NCBI RefSeq assembly: GCF_036492245.1
Contig: NZ_AP025286.1
Span: 1,860,001-1,924,000, forward strand
DNA: 64,000 nt
Origin: Treponema bryantii
Lineage (GTDB): Bacteria > Spirochaetota > Spirochaetia > Treponematales > Treponemataceae
Reading direction: 5' to 3'
Shown: piece after piece, positions 25,346-35,241 of the stretch
Position numbering within the stretch: the stretch's first letter is position 1
Layout: each line of letters opens with the position of its first letter
Position numbers and translations under genes: made by a program
The notes under the pieces: model-generated
Told to the model about the DNA's origin: nothing
Databases searched by the model: none
Seen by the model: only the letters and a program-made list of their open reading frames with translations

Positions 25346-25916
25346 AATAGTCTTTTACATAAATACAGAAATTATCATCGTCATTCATTTTTAATTCACC
25401 ACTAAACGATGAAACCTTATTTCCATCATACATGCTTATATATTTTATAAATTTATTTTCAACATTTTCCGGAGCAGTGTTGAACAAAATACAGTTTGTT
25501 TCCGGATAATATTTTGCATCATAAAATTTAAATCGACTGAGAGTTTCATTCAATGCAACTTCAACATTTACAAAAGCAGCAGGAGTCTTTTCATTCTGAT
25601 TAAAGTTTTCTTCAAATGAAAGAATTCCCAAATCATATGCTTTTTTTGCATCTTCAGCAGAAAGTGGTTCTTTATCATAAAGATATAATTTTACATCATT
25701 TCCACCAATTCCACTCTGAACAAAACCGGCAAGAGTTTTCCAATGACGAGGATACTCCATTGCACTAAGTACAATTACATCCGGCTGAATCTCTTCAATA
25801 TTATCAAGAGCTTTGATAATCCATCTGTAATGGATTAAATCAAAGCCTTTTTCCTTAAGGAGAGGTGTTACATGATTGATTATTTCTTCTCTGTCTGAAA
25901 TAACAAGTGCTTTCAT
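25329..25916 (-). CDS. Receiver-domain-like protein, function unknown
   Basis: 195 residues. The N-terminal 110 residues look like a degenerate response-regulator receiver: 'KALVISDREEIINHVTPLLK' as the first strand and helix, and 'QPDVIVLSAMEYP' where the phospho-acceptor strand should be. The usual DD pair near the start and the acceptor Asp are not clearly present, so phosphorylation is doubtful. The C-terminal part is not recognised. Its ATG touches the stop of the exported-protein gene upstream and its end overlaps the zinc-ribbon gene, so the three form one unit. Confidence 0.6.
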   Translation of the reverse strand: MKALVISDREEIINHVTPLLKEKGFDLIHYRWIIKALDNIEEIQPDVIVLSAMEYPRHWKTLAGFVQSGIGGNDVKLYLYDKEPLSAEDAKKAYDLGILSFEENFNQNEKTPAAFVNVEVALNETLSRFKFYDAKYYPETNCILFNTAPENVENKFIKYISMYDGNKVSSFSGELKMNDDDNFCIYVKDYYEKEI

Positions 25917-26899
25917 TATTCTGTACCAAGATTTACAACAGTATAATCATAAATCTTCCAGATTCCTTCATGCTGTTTTACTTTATATGTATAACGTTTC
26001 TTTTCGCTGAAATTAGGGTACTTAAACCATTCAATTACAGTTACGCTTCCTTCTGTTGGAGAATAAGTTGTTTTTTCAATCTGGAAACTTTCTGGAACTG
26101 CAACGATATCATTTTCAATACGAGCCTGCATCAAATCACCCTTAAATGCCTGAATCATTCTAGAGCGCTCTTCAGCAGAAACTGTAATATACTTTTTCTT
26201 GAGAGAAGGATTTCTCTGAATCAAAGATTCAACATCCATGTACAGGAAGTACTGATCCCAGAGTGATTTCTGACGTGCAATAATTGTCTGTTCAACAACC
26301 TTATCAGGAGAAATGTTTTCAGGCTTTAGAAGTTCAACTGATTCATTCTTTACTGCTACAAAGTTTGAAGAAGCAGCAGATGGAGAAGGGCGAACTTCAA
26401 GAGTAAGTCTGTTTGATTTCAAAGTAAGATATTTTGATTTATAAAGTTCCGGATAGAAGAAAAGCTCAAGATAATAAACAGAAGGTTCTTCAACCTTAAT
26501 GAAGTTCTTAACATTTTCAACGAAAGAATATTCTTCTCCCTGTTCAAGGGCAAGTTCACGGAAGTAAACAGTCTGATTTGTTGTACGTTTTTCAATAATA
26601 TTTTCAGTCTGCTCAAGGCGACTGTTCTTTACAGTATAAGCGTTGAAATCCATACTGAATGAACGGTCATCTGCCAGCTTAAAACGCAGAGTTTCAGAAC
26701 CGTTATTTTTGATTGTGATATGCACAAATATTGGAGCTTCATCAGCATTTCCCGGGTAATAAACTGAGCGGTTATAATATTTGATTGAAACAGCAGCATT
26801 AGAATAATCTTGTACAGTACGCTCATCTTCGGCAAAAAGTGCTACTTGTCCAATAACAAAAAGAACTGATATAATAGAAAACAGTTTACGAATTTTCAA
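25916..26899 (-). CDS. Exported protein, function unknown
   Basis: 327 residues with a signal peptide ('KLFSIISVLFVIGQVALFAE'). The body is mostly beta-rich, with 'YYNRSVYYPGNADEAPIFVH' and 'ITIKNNGSETLRFKLAD' like an immunoglobulin-type or DUF4352-like sandwich, and a C-terminal alpha/beta part. It has no catalytic motif I recognise. I start at TTG (26897-26899) because GGAG is nine bases upstream and the signal peptide starts there. It is the first of a three-gene minus-strand unit, divergent from mfd across a region of five hairpins. Confidence 0.7.
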   Translation of the reverse strand: MKIRKLFSIISVLFVIGQVALFAEDERTVQDYSNAAVSIKYYNRSVYYPGNADEAPIFVHITIKNNGSETLRFKLADDRSFSMDFNAYTVKNSRLEQTENIIEKRTTNQTVYFRELALEQGEEYSFVENVKNFIKVEEPSVYYLELFFYPELYKSKYLTLKSNRLTLEVRPSPSAASSNFVAVKNESVELLKPENISPDKVVEQTIIARQKSLWDQYFLYMDVESLIQRNPSLKKKYITVSAEERSRMIQAFKGDLMQARIENDIVAVPESFQIEKTTYSPTEGSVTVIEWFKYPNFSEKKRYTYKVKQHEGIWKIYDYTVVNLGTE

Positions 26900-26913
26900 C
26901 GTATTACTCCACT

Positions 26914-27082
26914 AAAAAGACAATGAGGAAATTTCAATTTCCGAATTGTCTTTTTAAGCACATTCGTAACAAAGTGAGAATGTGCAATATATATAAAGTT
27001 TGCAACGCAAACTTTGAAAGATAAAAACCGGCGACATTTCGACAGTTTTTATCTTACCCCTTAAAAGAAAGTTTTTTCTTTT
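26914..27082. repeat. Array of five consecutive stem-loops between divergent genes
   Basis: Within 170 bases: (1) AAAAAGACAAT 26914-26924 with ATTGTCTTTTT 26945-26955, enclosing a second stem GGAAATT/AATTTCC; (2) GCACATTC 26958-26965 with GAATGTGC 26978-26985; (3) AAAGTTTGC 26995-27003 with GCAAACTTT 27007-27015; (4) AAGATAAAAAC 27018-27028 with GTTTTTATCTT 27045-27055; (5) AAAAGAAA 27063-27070 with TTTCTTTT 27075-27082. All stems are perfect. The region has no gene. On the minus strand stem 1 ends in a T-run just upstream of the exported-protein gene, and on the plus strand stems 4 and 5 lie just before the mfd -10 box. Confidence 0.8.
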
Positions 27083-27086
27083 ACTA

Positions 27087-27092
27087 TATAAT
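27087..27092 (+). promoter_or_regulatory. -10 box of mfd
   Basis: TATAAT lies 15 bases before the mfd ATG at 27108, which has no Shine-Dalgarno, so the leader would be about 8-9 bases. No good -35 box was found; the upstream stretch is T/A-rich hairpin sequence. Confidence 0.45.
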
Positions 27093-27107
27093 CATCGGTA
27101 AATAAAA

Positions 27108-30100
27108 ATGAAATCATTAACTTCTATAGACGAAATATTGCATAATCAGAGCGAAATACGCAACACAGCACAGGCTTTTTTTGATGAAAACACTTCTTTT
27201 CCACTCAATATTGAAGGTTTGCACGGAAGCCTTTTCAGTCTCTTTACAGCAGAAGTTTGCCGTTCAAATCATGTAAAAGCGCTACAGGCTGCTCAATATT
27301 CAGCCTCAAGCAAAAGCTCTCCTTCGTATAAAGTATTTTCATCTGATCTGATTATCGTCGTTCCTACAGAAGCCGATGCCCGCGATATAGCCGGTGACTT
27401 TGCTGCCATTTATGAAGAAGCTGAAGTTCATATTTTCCCTGACTGGGGAACAGTTCCATACCGTCCTGCAGCACGCGGTTCAGTTACTTTTGGAAAACGT
27501 GCCGGAGTTCTTTCAAAACTGCTTTCTAAAAAATCATCAATTCAGTTCCACGAAACTCCACGCATTTTCATTTTTACACAACGAGCTTTTATGTCGCCGC
27601 TGCCGTCTCCAGAATACCTGCAGAAGCTTTCTTTTAAGTTGAACAAGGGTGATAAACTTGATACTACAAATATTGCTCAGAAGCTTGCTGCAATGGGCTA
27701 TACCCGTGTTCCAAAGGTAAATGTTCGCGGAGAGTTCAGTTTGCGCGGTGAAGTCCTTGACATCTTCCTTCCGTGTGATGAACATGCCAGCCGTGTTATT
27801 TTTGATTTTGATGAAATTGAATCATTCAAAGAGTTTGAAGCCGATACCCAGGCAACCGTTGGAACAAAAAAAGACCTTTTGATTTATCCGACAAAGGAAG
27901 TTCTCTGGACACCAGAACTTATTGAAAAAGCCCGTGTTCGCCTGGAAGAATACCAGGAAACTGCCATCAAAGAAGATGGGGCAGGAACCTCAGAAATTGC
28001 CGGTTCACAAGGCGACTTTTCCGTACACCTTCCGCTTACAGAAACAGCACAGGAATACCTTAAAAACCTTCTTACAGGCCTTAGCGTAAGCGGTGAAGCA
28101 GAAGGCGAAGAGTTCCTTTATCAGCTTTTGGGAGATAAACCGTACTCACTTTTAGATTATATTGATGAAAACACCTTTGTGCTTTTCTTTAATTATGATA
28201 AGCAGGAAAACGCACGCCTTACAATTAACCGCGAGTATAACAAGCTTTACCGCACTTCAAGAGAGGAATATCCGGTTTTACCGCCTGATATGGTGCTTTC
28301 TGATTACGGCAAACTCCTAGAAAACATCTCAAAGTGTATACTTTTTAGAACATTACAGAAGGCAGAGGAGACAGAATCTGCCGAAAAACACCAGATTTCT
28401 GCAGAGCCAGCCCGAAGTTTCTTTGGAAACATCAACTTTATGAAAGAAGAGCTCACAGAACTTCAGGATGCAGGCTGGAATATCTTCATTTTTACTGATA
28501 ATGAGAACCAGCAGCTTCGAATTCACGAAATTTTCAAGGATTTTGTTGATATTCAGGATGATGGAGCGGTTCATCCTGTAGTTCTTATTCCAAAAGCAAT
28601 ATCTGCAGGTTTCCGTCTTCCGGAAGCAAAACTCCTCGTTATTCAGGAAAATGAGATTTTTGGACGCCGTCAGTACGTTCCAAAGTCTGTAAATAAGGCT
28701 AAATCAAAGGCAATTGATACCTTTGTTGAACTTAATCCGGGCGATTATATTGTTCATGTAAACTGGGGAATTGGTCTTTTCCATGGAATTGAACGCGTAA
28801 AGGCAATGGGGAACGAGCGCGATTACATCAAACTTGAATATGCCGACAACGAATTTGCCTTTGTTCCGATTGAGCAGGTAAACCTTGTTCAGCGCTATAT
28901 TGGAAACGAAGGCGATAAACCGCGCCTTGACCGCATTGGAAGTAAATCGTGGGAAAGCCGAAAGAACAAGGTAAAGCAGGCCGTAGAAGACATTGCCCAG
29001 AAGCTCATTGATTTGTACTCACGCCGACAGGCTTCTGTTGGTTTTGCATTCCCTAAAGAAACTGAATGGCAGGCTGCCTTTGAAGCCGCATTCCCTTATG
29101 AAGATACACCGGATCAGATTACAGTTACTGAAGAAATCAAAGCTGATATGGAACGTCCTGTTCCTATGGACCGCCTTGTCTGCGGTGATGTTGGATACGG
29201 AAAAACTGAAATTGCCATGCGTGCAGCCTTTAAGGCAGTAATGGGTGGTAAACAGGTTGCATTCTTAGCTCCAACTACAATTCTTGCAGAACAGCATTAC
29301 GAAAACTGTAAGAATCGTTTTAAAAACTTCCCGGTAAAGATTGAGCGCCTTTCACGCTTTGTTGCTACCGGCGAACAGAAAAAGATTCTGGCAAAGGTTG
29401 CAGCAGGTGAGGTTGATATTTTAGTTGGTACACACAGAATCATTCAGAAAGATGTTAATTTCAAAAAGCTTGGACTTATGATTATTGATGAAGAGCAGCG
29501 CTTTGGTGTAAAGGACAAGGAAAAGCTTAAGGTGATGAAGAACAACATTGACTGTCTCACAATGTCTGCAACGCCGATTCCGCGAACTCTTCATATGAGC
29601 CTTTTAAAGATTCGTGATATGAGTCTTTTGACAACACCGCCGCAAAACCGTCAGCCGATTGAAACTGTCGTAGATGAATTTACAGACGACCGCATTACTC
29701 AGGCGATCAGACGCGAAATTGAACGCGGCGGCCAGGTCTTCTATTTACACAACCGTGTTGAATCCCTTCAGGAAATCCGCCGTAAAGTTGAAACACTCGT
29801 ACCTGAAGTTCTAGTAGATGTAGCTCACGGCCAGATGACAAGCACTCAGCTCGAAGAAATCTTCCATCGCTTTAAGATGGGTGGTTTCCACGTACTCATT
29901 GCAACTACAATCATTGAAAACGGAATTGATATTCCAAATGTAAATACAATCATTATCGACCGCGCCGACATGTACGGCGTCTCACAGCTGTATCAGCTCC
30001 GTGGCCGCGTTGGACGAAGCGACCGTCAGGCTTATGCATATCTTTTATACCCGGAAAATAAAGCACTTTCCGAAGTCGCAATGAAACGCCTTCAGGTAAT

Positions 30101-30728
30101 CAGCGACTTTACCGAGCTTGGAAGCGGCTTTAAAATTGCGATGAAGGATATGGAAATCCGCGGGGCCGGAAACCTCTTAGGACGCGATCAGAGCGGTGAC
30201 GTATACTCAGTCGGCTTTGATATGTACGTACGCCTTTTGAATGACGCTGTAAACCGCCTTGCGCTCCAGAAGGACTACAAGGAACAGACCGAAGTTCTTA
30301 TGGAAATGGAGTATACCGGATTTATCCCGGACACATACATTATCAATCCGCAGATCAAAATGGAAATCTACAAGAAGATTGCAGCTGTTACCGACGATGC
30401 AGAATTCGACGCAGTACTTGCAGAGCTCGCAGACCGCTTTGGTCCGATACCGGAAGAAGTTTCAAGCTTACTCGCCCTTGCCGAAATCCGCATTATCTGC
30501 CGCAAACTCAGTATAAAATCAATCAAGGAACGCCAGGGAGAAGTTGCGGTTGAGTTCCAGCAGGTTTCAAATATCTCAATTGATAAAATCCTCAAACTCA
30601 TTAAGGACAATCCGAACTCGGTTCGTCTCAATCAGAAACTACCGAACGTTCTTTTTATCAAGCTTGGAAAAATCGGCTTAAAGGAAAAGTCAGAGTTCAT
30701 ACGTGAGAAGCTCAGCCAGCTGGCATAA
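27108..30728 (+). CDS. mfd: Transcription-repair coupling factor
   Basis: Removes stalled RNA polymerase and recruits the UvrABC excision machinery. 1206 residues, full length. Order: UvrB-like N-terminal module ('FTQRAFMSPLPSPEYLQ', 'VPKVNVRGEFSLRGEVLDIF'), RNA-polymerase interaction domain beginning 'NPGDYIVHVNWGIGLFHGIE', then the superfamily-2 translocase with Walker A 'CGDVGYGKTEIAMRAAF', DEEQ box 'LMIIDEEQRFGVKDKEKLK', 'MSATPIPRTLHMSL', 'GRVGRSDRQAYAYLLYP', and the C-terminal TRCF domain. Nothing looks broken. It stands alone, with an AT-rich gap before the exported zincin gene. Confidence 0.98.
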   Translation: MKSLTSIDEILHNQSEIRNTAQAFFDENTSFPLNIEGLHGSLFSLFTAEVCRSNHVKALQAAQYSASSKSSPSYKVFSSDLIIVVPTEADARDIAGDFAAIYEEAEVHIFPDWGTVPYRPAARGSVTFGKRAGVLSKLLSKKSSIQFHETPRIFIFTQRAFMSPLPSPEYLQKLSFKLNKGDKLDTTNIAQKLAAMGYTRVPKVNVRGEFSLRGEVLDIFLPCDEHASRVIFDFDEIESFKEFEADTQATVGTKKDLLIYPTKEVLWTPELIEKARVRLEEYQETAIKEDGAGTSEIAGSQGDFSVHLPLTETAQEYLKNLLTGLSVSGEAEGEEFLYQLLGDKPYSLLDYIDENTFVLFFNYDKQENARLTINREYNKLYRTSREEYPVLPPDMVLSDYGKLLENISKCILFRTLQKAEETESAEKHQISAEPARSFFGNINFMKEELTELQDAGWNIFIFTDNENQQLRIHEIFKDFVDIQDDGAVHPVVLIPKAISAGFRLPEAKLLVIQENEIFGRRQYVPKSVNKAKSKAIDTFVELNPGDYIVHVNWGIGLFHGIERVKAMGNERDYIKLEYADNEFAFVPIEQVNLVQRYIGNEGDKPRLDRIGSKSWESRKNKVKQAVEDIAQKLIDLYSRRQASVGFAFPKETEWQAAFEAAFPYEDTPDQITVTEEIKADMERPVPMDRLVCGDVGYGKTEIAMRAAFKAVMGGKQVAFLAPTTILAEQHYENCKNRFKNFPVKIERLSRFVATGEQKKILAKVAAGEVDILVGTHRIIQKDVNFKKLGLMIIDEEQRFGVKDKEKLKVMKNNIDCLTMSATPIPRTLHMSLLKIRDMSLLTTPPQNRQPIETVVDEFTDDRITQAIRREIERGGQVFYLHNRVESLQEIRRKVETLVPEVLVDVAHGQMTSTQLEEIFHRFKMGGFHVLIATTIIENGIDIPNVNTIIIDRADMYGVSQLYQLRGRVGRSDRQAYAYLLYPENKALSEVAMKRLQVISDFTELGSGFKIAMKDMEIRGAGNLLGRDQSGDVYSVGFDMYVRLLNDAVNRLALQKDYKEQTEVLMEMEYTGFIPDTYIINPQIKMEIYKKIAAVTDDAEFDAVLAELADRFGPIPEEVSSLLALAEIRIICRKLSIKSIKERQGEVAVEFQQVSNISIDKILKLIKDNPNSVRLNQKLPNVLFIKLGKIGLKEKSEFIREKLSQLA

Positions 30729-30809
30729 TTTCATTTTGTATTGTAACTTTACAAATCTGAAATCATTTAAATTTAAAAATACAAATTAAAAAATTGGAGA
30801 AGCAAAAAA

Positions 30810-32240
30810 ATGAAAAAAACTATCCTCTCGTTTTTACTGCTGAGCAGTTTAGCAGTATCGTCACTTGCCGCTAAAACTACAGATTCTGAATACAAAATCG
30901 AAATCAACGACAAGATTACAATTGGAACCAGCAGAGCTTATGAGTGTGTTGCCACAATTGCGCACCTTGCAGGCTTTCCTGAATTCAATGTCAAAGATTA
31001 TTCAGATGATTTTGTTAATTATGATGAATATTTTAATAAGTATCTGAATAATCAGGATGTTGCAAAGGCTATCTTATATTTTCAAAAGTTGAAACAACAA
31101 AACGGCTTTGCCTATGATTCAGTCGCAAGTGTAGGAACATATCTTTCTGATGACTGTCACTCATTCAGAACTTCACTTAAAAATGTAAAAAAATATCTGG
31201 AACCAAGAGCAGGAGATCCTAAAAAAATAAAAGAAGTAGTTTCGGCTTTTTATGATGCAACAGATTTTGATACTTTTTATCAGTCTCAAATGCCTGCCTA
31301 TGAAAAAGCATTACTGCCTCTATATTCCAAAAAGGATGAACTGATAAAAGGTGTTGAATGCTTTGAAAGTTATTATAAAACTAACGTCAGTAAAATAACT
31401 ATTACAGTTAGTGTATTAAACGGAAATAATGGATATGGTACAAGTTTTAATGATGGTAAGAATCTTTATTTTGAACCAAAATTATGTCCTGGGTATACTG
31501 CGAATTTCATATTCCATGAATTATCACATCCGCTTTCAAATCCTTTAGTAGATAAAATTGTAAAAAACAAAGTTATTATGGACTATGTAGAAGCTGATTT
31601 CCAGGGTGCAAAAAAACATAAGATGGCAAGCATGGCATATCCAACTACTAAATTTTATCTTTATGAACTTTTCAACAGAGCAAATACAATGAATATTCTG
31701 AAAGGCTTTTGTGATACTTCTTATATTACAAAAGAGATGCTAAGAGATAAACAGGATCGGTTTGATGAAATTTTTGAAGTTGTAGAGTTATTAGATAAAT
31801 ATAGACTTGGGGATTATAAAAATATTGATGCCTTCCTGCCTGAACTTGAAAAAGGATTTATTGAAATTCTAAAAGCAAAACAAGCAAATCCTGTAGAGGA
31901 TAATTTTTATAATGTATTATCTCCTGATGAAACTTCATCTTTTGAAGTCTTTGGAAAAACTTATAAAGCAGAATATTGTGGTAGTCAGGATCTCACCGGT
32001 TTTCAAGATTTTGTGCTCAGAAAATACTGGCGTCTGGAAGATGCATATAATGATGTAAAAGAAGTACAGACAATTGATATTCTGCCATACAATAACTATC
32101 CGTTCCCGGTAAAAGCTGGAGAAGTCTTTAGAATTGAATATTTGAGGGAAAATGGAAAAAGCTTTTTTGAATATGAGAGAGCTGATGAAAACGATTATAT
32201 TGATGGCGAACCAGTCACAAGAGGTTTTTACTTAGAATAA
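30810..32240 (+). CDS. Exported zincin-like metalloprotease (DUF4932-like)
   Basis: 476 residues with a signal peptide ('ILSFLLLSSLAVSSLAA'). The zinc motif HExxH is present as HELSH at residues 236-240 in 'FIFHELSHPLSNPLVDKIV'. Its context and length fit DUF4932, a group of predicted metallopeptidases; I rely on memory for the name. No second-domain anchor or lipobox is seen, so it probably acts in the periplasm or outside the cell. It has a clear ribosome site (GGAGAAG). Alone between mfd and the rib operon. AT content and codon use resemble accessory genes more than mfd. Confidence 0.75.
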   Translation: MKKTILSFLLLSSLAVSSLAAKTTDSEYKIEINDKITIGTSRAYECVATIAHLAGFPEFNVKDYSDDFVNYDEYFNKYLNNQDVAKAILYFQKLKQQNGFAYDSVASVGTYLSDDCHSFRTSLKNVKKYLEPRAGDPKKIKEVVSAFYDATDFDTFYQSQMPAYEKALLPLYSKKDELIKGVECFESYYKTNVSKITITVSVLNGNNGYGTSFNDGKNLYFEPKLCPGYTANFIFHELSHPLSNPLVDKIVKNKVIMDYVEADFQGAKKHKMASMAYPTTKFYLYELFNRANTMNILKGFCDTSYITKEMLRDKQDRFDEIFEVVELLDKYRLGDYKNIDAFLPELEKGFIEILKAKQANPVEDNFYNVLSPDETSSFEVFGKTYKAEYCGSQDLTGFQDFVLRKYWRLEDAYNDVKEVQTIDILPYNNYPFPVKAGEVFRIEYLRENGKSFFEYERADENDYIDGEPVTRGFYLE

Positions 32241-32274
32241 TTACTAAAAACACTTGAAATAATCTTTAGTTTGA

Positions 32275-32280
32275 TATAAA
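32275..32280 (+). promoter_or_regulatory. Putative -10 box of the rib operon, near-leaderless
   Basis: TATAAA ends nine bases before the ribD ATG at 32290, with TTGAAA 15 bases upstream of it (a short spacer). No Shine-Dalgarno is present. Consistent with a very short leader and no riboswitch control. Confidence 0.4.
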
Positions 32281-32289
32281 ACTAATATC

Positions 32290-33444
32290 ATGTTAGATAG
32301 TTTTATATCAAACTATATGCAATCAGCAATTGAACTGGCTCTGAAAGGCAAGGGGTATGTAAATCCGAATCCTCTTGTGGGGGCTGTAATTGTCAAAGAC
32401 TGTAAAATAATAGGCAAAGGATATCACGAACGTTTTGGAGAAGCCCACGCAGAACGTAATGCAATTTTAAATGCAATTGAGACTTCCGGAGATGAAAACG
32501 TTTGCAGGGGAGCTTCACTTTTTGTAACACTTGAGCCTTGCTGTCATCAGGGAAAACAGCCGCCATGTACACAAATCATAATTGAAAGAGGAATTGCAGA
32601 AGTATACATCGGTTCTGCAGACCCAAATCCTCTTGTAAACGGACAAGGGGTAAAACTTCTTCGTGAACATAATATAAAAGTTTTTGAAAATATACTTCGC
32701 GATGAATGTGATAAAATCAATCCTTATTTTTTTCATTTCATAAAAACTAAAAGACCTTTTGTTACACTCAAATACGCAATGAGCCTGAACGGAACTTCGA
32801 TTATTAAACATGGGAATAAGCAGATTTCCGGCTCGGCATCTATGACAGAAGTTCATAAATCCCGCAGCGAAGTTATGGGCATTATGGTGAGCAGTAAAAC
32901 TGTAAATACTGATGACTGCCTTTTAACAAACAGACTTGCTGAGAATGCACATCAGCCGATACGGATTATTCTTGATAAGAGACTTAAGATTAAGACGGGG
33001 GCGAGAGTTCTTAATACTGCAGCAGGGGAAGAGGAGTTTACAGAGTTCTCAAAAACATCCGCACGCCAGTCCGCGCCGGTAATCATCTTTTATCACAAAA
33101 GGAGGGCTTTTAAAGTCCGAAAACTCGCGGCGATGCATGGCGTTGAATTGATAAGAACTCCGCTTTCCCAGAGACATCTGGATCTGGACTTTGTTTTGGG
33201 AGAACTCGGGAAACGGGGATTTGACAGCATCCTTGTAGAAAGCTCAGGAAAACTTGCAGAGGCCCTAATATCAAAAAATCTTGTAAATATACTTCAGGTT
33301 TATGTCGGAGCAAATTTTATAAGTGAAAACTTCCGTGCAAAAATCACAAGCACGCCGCAGGTAAAACTTTTTAACAGCGACACCTTAATTGAGTTTTCAG
33401 AAAATCCCGCAGTGAACGGAGGTAAGTTATGTTCACGGGAATAG
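32290..33444 (+). CDS. ribD: Riboflavin-specific deaminase/reductase
   Basis: Two-step enzyme of riboflavin synthesis: deaminates the pyrimidine, then reduces the ribose. 384 residues. The deaminase zinc site is 'AHAERNAI' and 'EPCCHQGKQPPCT'; the C-terminal reductase domain starts near 'RPFVTLKYAMSLNG'. It opens an operon ribD-ribE-ribBA-ribH. The 49 bases upstream hold no room for an FMN riboswitch; instead TTGAAA (32254) and TATAAA (32275) lie close before the ATG, so the leader is only a few bases. Overlaps ribE by 16 bases. Confidence 0.97.
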   Translation: MLDSFISNYMQSAIELALKGKGYVNPNPLVGAVIVKDCKIIGKGYHERFGEAHAERNAILNAIETSGDENVCRGASLFVTLEPCCHQGKQPPCTQIIIERGIAEVYIGSADPNPLVNGQGVKLLREHNIKVFENILRDECDKINPYFFHFIKTKRPFVTLKYAMSLNGTSIIKHGNKQISGSASMTEVHKSRSEVMGIMVSSKTVNTDDCLLTNRLAENAHQPIRIILDKRLKIKTGARVLNTAAGEEEFTEFSKTSARQSAPVIIFYHKRRAFKVRKLAAMHGVELIRTPLSQRHLDLDFVLGELGKRGFDSILVESSGKLAEALISKNLVNILQVYVGANFISENFRAKITSTPQVKLFNSDTLIEFSENPAVNGGKLCSRE

Positions 33445-34013
33445 TTGAAGAAATCGGAACTGTCACTACAATCAGAAAAACAGGAAATGCAATCAGACTC
33501 GGAATAAGAACAGGAATTACCTTTGATGACTTAAAAACCGGAGACAGCCTTTGTGTAAACGGAGTCTGCCTCACAGTTACAAGCCTTCAGAACAATAAGG
33601 TTGTTTTTGCAGATGTAAGCCCTGAAACAATCAGAAAGACAGAATTTTCTCAGCTCAAAACCAATTCAAAAGTAAATCTTGAACGGGCAATGCTCAACAA
33701 CGGAAGATTCGGAGGACATTTTGTTACTGGCCATATTGATGGAACTGCAACGCTTTTGAAAATCACCCGCGAAGACAATTCCTTTATTTACACTTTCAGT
33801 TGCTCAAAAGAAATTACGGATGGCATTGTAAAAAAAGGCTCAATTACGGTAAACGGCATTTCACTTACAATTGCAGATTTTACCGATACAAGTTTTTCTG
33901 TGGCAATAATTCCTCACACAATTCAAAACACAAACCTGCAGTTTTTGAAAAATGGAGACAGCGTAAATATTGAATGCGACATTCTTGGAAAATACATCAG
34001 GAGAAAAATATGA
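33429..34013 (+). CDS. ribE: Riboflavin synthase alpha chain
   Basis: Joins two lumazine molecules to give riboflavin. 194 residues, two lumazine-binding halves with '[12 protein letters not shown]' at the start and '[11 protein letters not shown]' and '[12 protein letters not shown]' as the paired motifs. Starts inside the end of ribD; its TGA overlaps the ribBA ATG (ATGA). Confidence 0.97.
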   Translation: MFTGIVEEIGTVTTIRKTGNAIRLGIRTGITFDDLKTGDSLCVNGVCLTVTSLQNNKVVFADVSPETIRKTEFSQLKTNSKVNLERAMLNNGRFGGHFVTGHIDGTATLLKITREDNSFIYTFSCSKEITDGIVKKGSITVNGISLTIADFTDTSFSVAIIPHTIQNTNLQFLKNGDSVNIECDILGKYIRRKI

Positions 34014-35221
34014 ATTACAAATTAAATACTGTTGAAGAAGCTCTGGAAGATTTAAGAAAAGGAAAGCTGATCGTTGTAATTGATGACGAAAGCCGCGAAA
34101 ACGAAGGCGACTTAATCTGTGCAGCAGAAACAGCAAGCCCTGAAAACCTGAACTTTATGGCTAAATATGGACGGGGCTTAATCTGCGTGCCAATGACAGA
34201 GGCCTTTGCCAAGAGATTCGACTTAAATCCTATGACAAGCCGTAACACAGATAATCACGAAACAGCCTTTACAGTGAGCATTGATCATAAAGATACAACA
34301 ACTGGTATTTCTGCTTACGACAGAAGCCTTACTGCAAGAATGCTTGTAAATCCGGAATCTAAGCCGGAAGATTTCCGCCGTCCTGGCCACATGTTTCCGC
34401 TTGTTGCAAAAGAAGGCGGGGTACTTGTAAGAAACGGCCATACAGAAGCAACAACAGATTTATGTAAGATTGCAGGCTTTCAAAGCTGTGGGCTTTGCTG
34501 TGAAATTATGGAAGAAGACGGCCATATGATGCGGCTTAAACAGCTTATGGAACTTTCTCTAACCCATAACCTCAAAATCATTTCGATTGAAGATTTAATT
34601 TCTTACAGAAAGAAATCCGAACAGATTATCGAAAAGCAGGCCCAGGCAAAACTTCCCACAAAGTACGGCAACTTTAATATGGCCGGCTATAAAAATAAAT
34701 ACACCGGAGTTGAGCATGTTGCACTCTGGATGGGAGATCTTTCAACAGAAGAAAGTGTTCTGTGCCGCGTTCATTCTGAATGTATGACTGGAGATACTTT
34801 TGGATCCCTTAAGTGCGACTGCGGCCAGCAGCTCGAAGCAGCTTTAAGAAAAATCAGTCTAGAAAACAGGGGAGTGTTAGTTTATCTTCGGCAGGAAGGT
34901 CGTGGCATTGGTCTTATAAATAAGATTAAAGCTTATTCTTTGCAGGAACAGGGCTTAGACACAATTGAAGCAAATCTTAAACTTGGATTTGCGCCAGACC
35001 TCCGCGATTATACGGAAGGAGTTCAGATTTTAAGAGATCTCGGAGTTTCTAAAATCAGATTGATGACAAATAACCCGGATAAGGTAGATTCCTTCCAGGT
35101 AGAATCCAGCGGAATCACAATTACAGAAAGAGTTCCTCTGGAAATACCGTCAAATCCAATAAACAGAAATTATCTTATGACTAAAAAAATCAAAATGGGC
35201 CATAAGCTCACAAACCTATAA
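34010..35221 (+). CDS. ribBA: Bifunctional DHBP synthase / GTP cyclohydrolase II
   Basis: Makes both branches' precursors for lumazine: the 4-carbon unit from ribulose 5-phosphate, and the pyrimidine from GTP. 403 residues. The N-terminal half has '[19 protein letters not shown]' and '[15 protein letters not shown]'; the C-terminal half has the zinc site '[20 protein letters not shown]' and '[15 protein letters not shown]'. The ATG at 34010 follows AGGAGA; longer readings upstream are inside ribE. 20 bases separate it from ribH. Confidence 0.97.
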   Translation: MNYKLNTVEEALEDLRKGKLIVVIDDESRENEGDLICAAETASPENLNFMAKYGRGLICVPMTEAFAKRFDLNPMTSRNTDNHETAFTVSIDHKDTTTGISAYDRSLTARMLVNPESKPEDFRRPGHMFPLVAKEGGVLVRNGHTEATTDLCKIAGFQSCGLCCEIMEEDGHMMRLKQLMELSLTHNLKIISIEDLISYRKKSEQIIEKQAQAKLPTKYGNFNMAGYKNKYTGVEHVALWMGDLSTEESVLCRVHSECMTGDTFGSLKCDCGQQLEAALRKISLENRGVLVYLRQEGRGIGLINKIKAYSLQEQGLDTIEANLKLGFAPDLRDYTEGVQILRDLGVSKIRLMTNNPDKVDSFQVESSGITITERVPLEIPSNPINRNYLMTKKIKMGHKLTNL

Positions 35222-35241
35222 ATATTACAGGAGTAATCAAA

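Noticed and set aside
26914-27082. CRISPR array
   Set aside because: The inverted repeats differ from each other and have no equal spacing or common repeat.
32241-32289. FMN riboswitch before ribD
   Set aside because: The gap is only 49 bases and holds promoter-like boxes and no riboswitch core.
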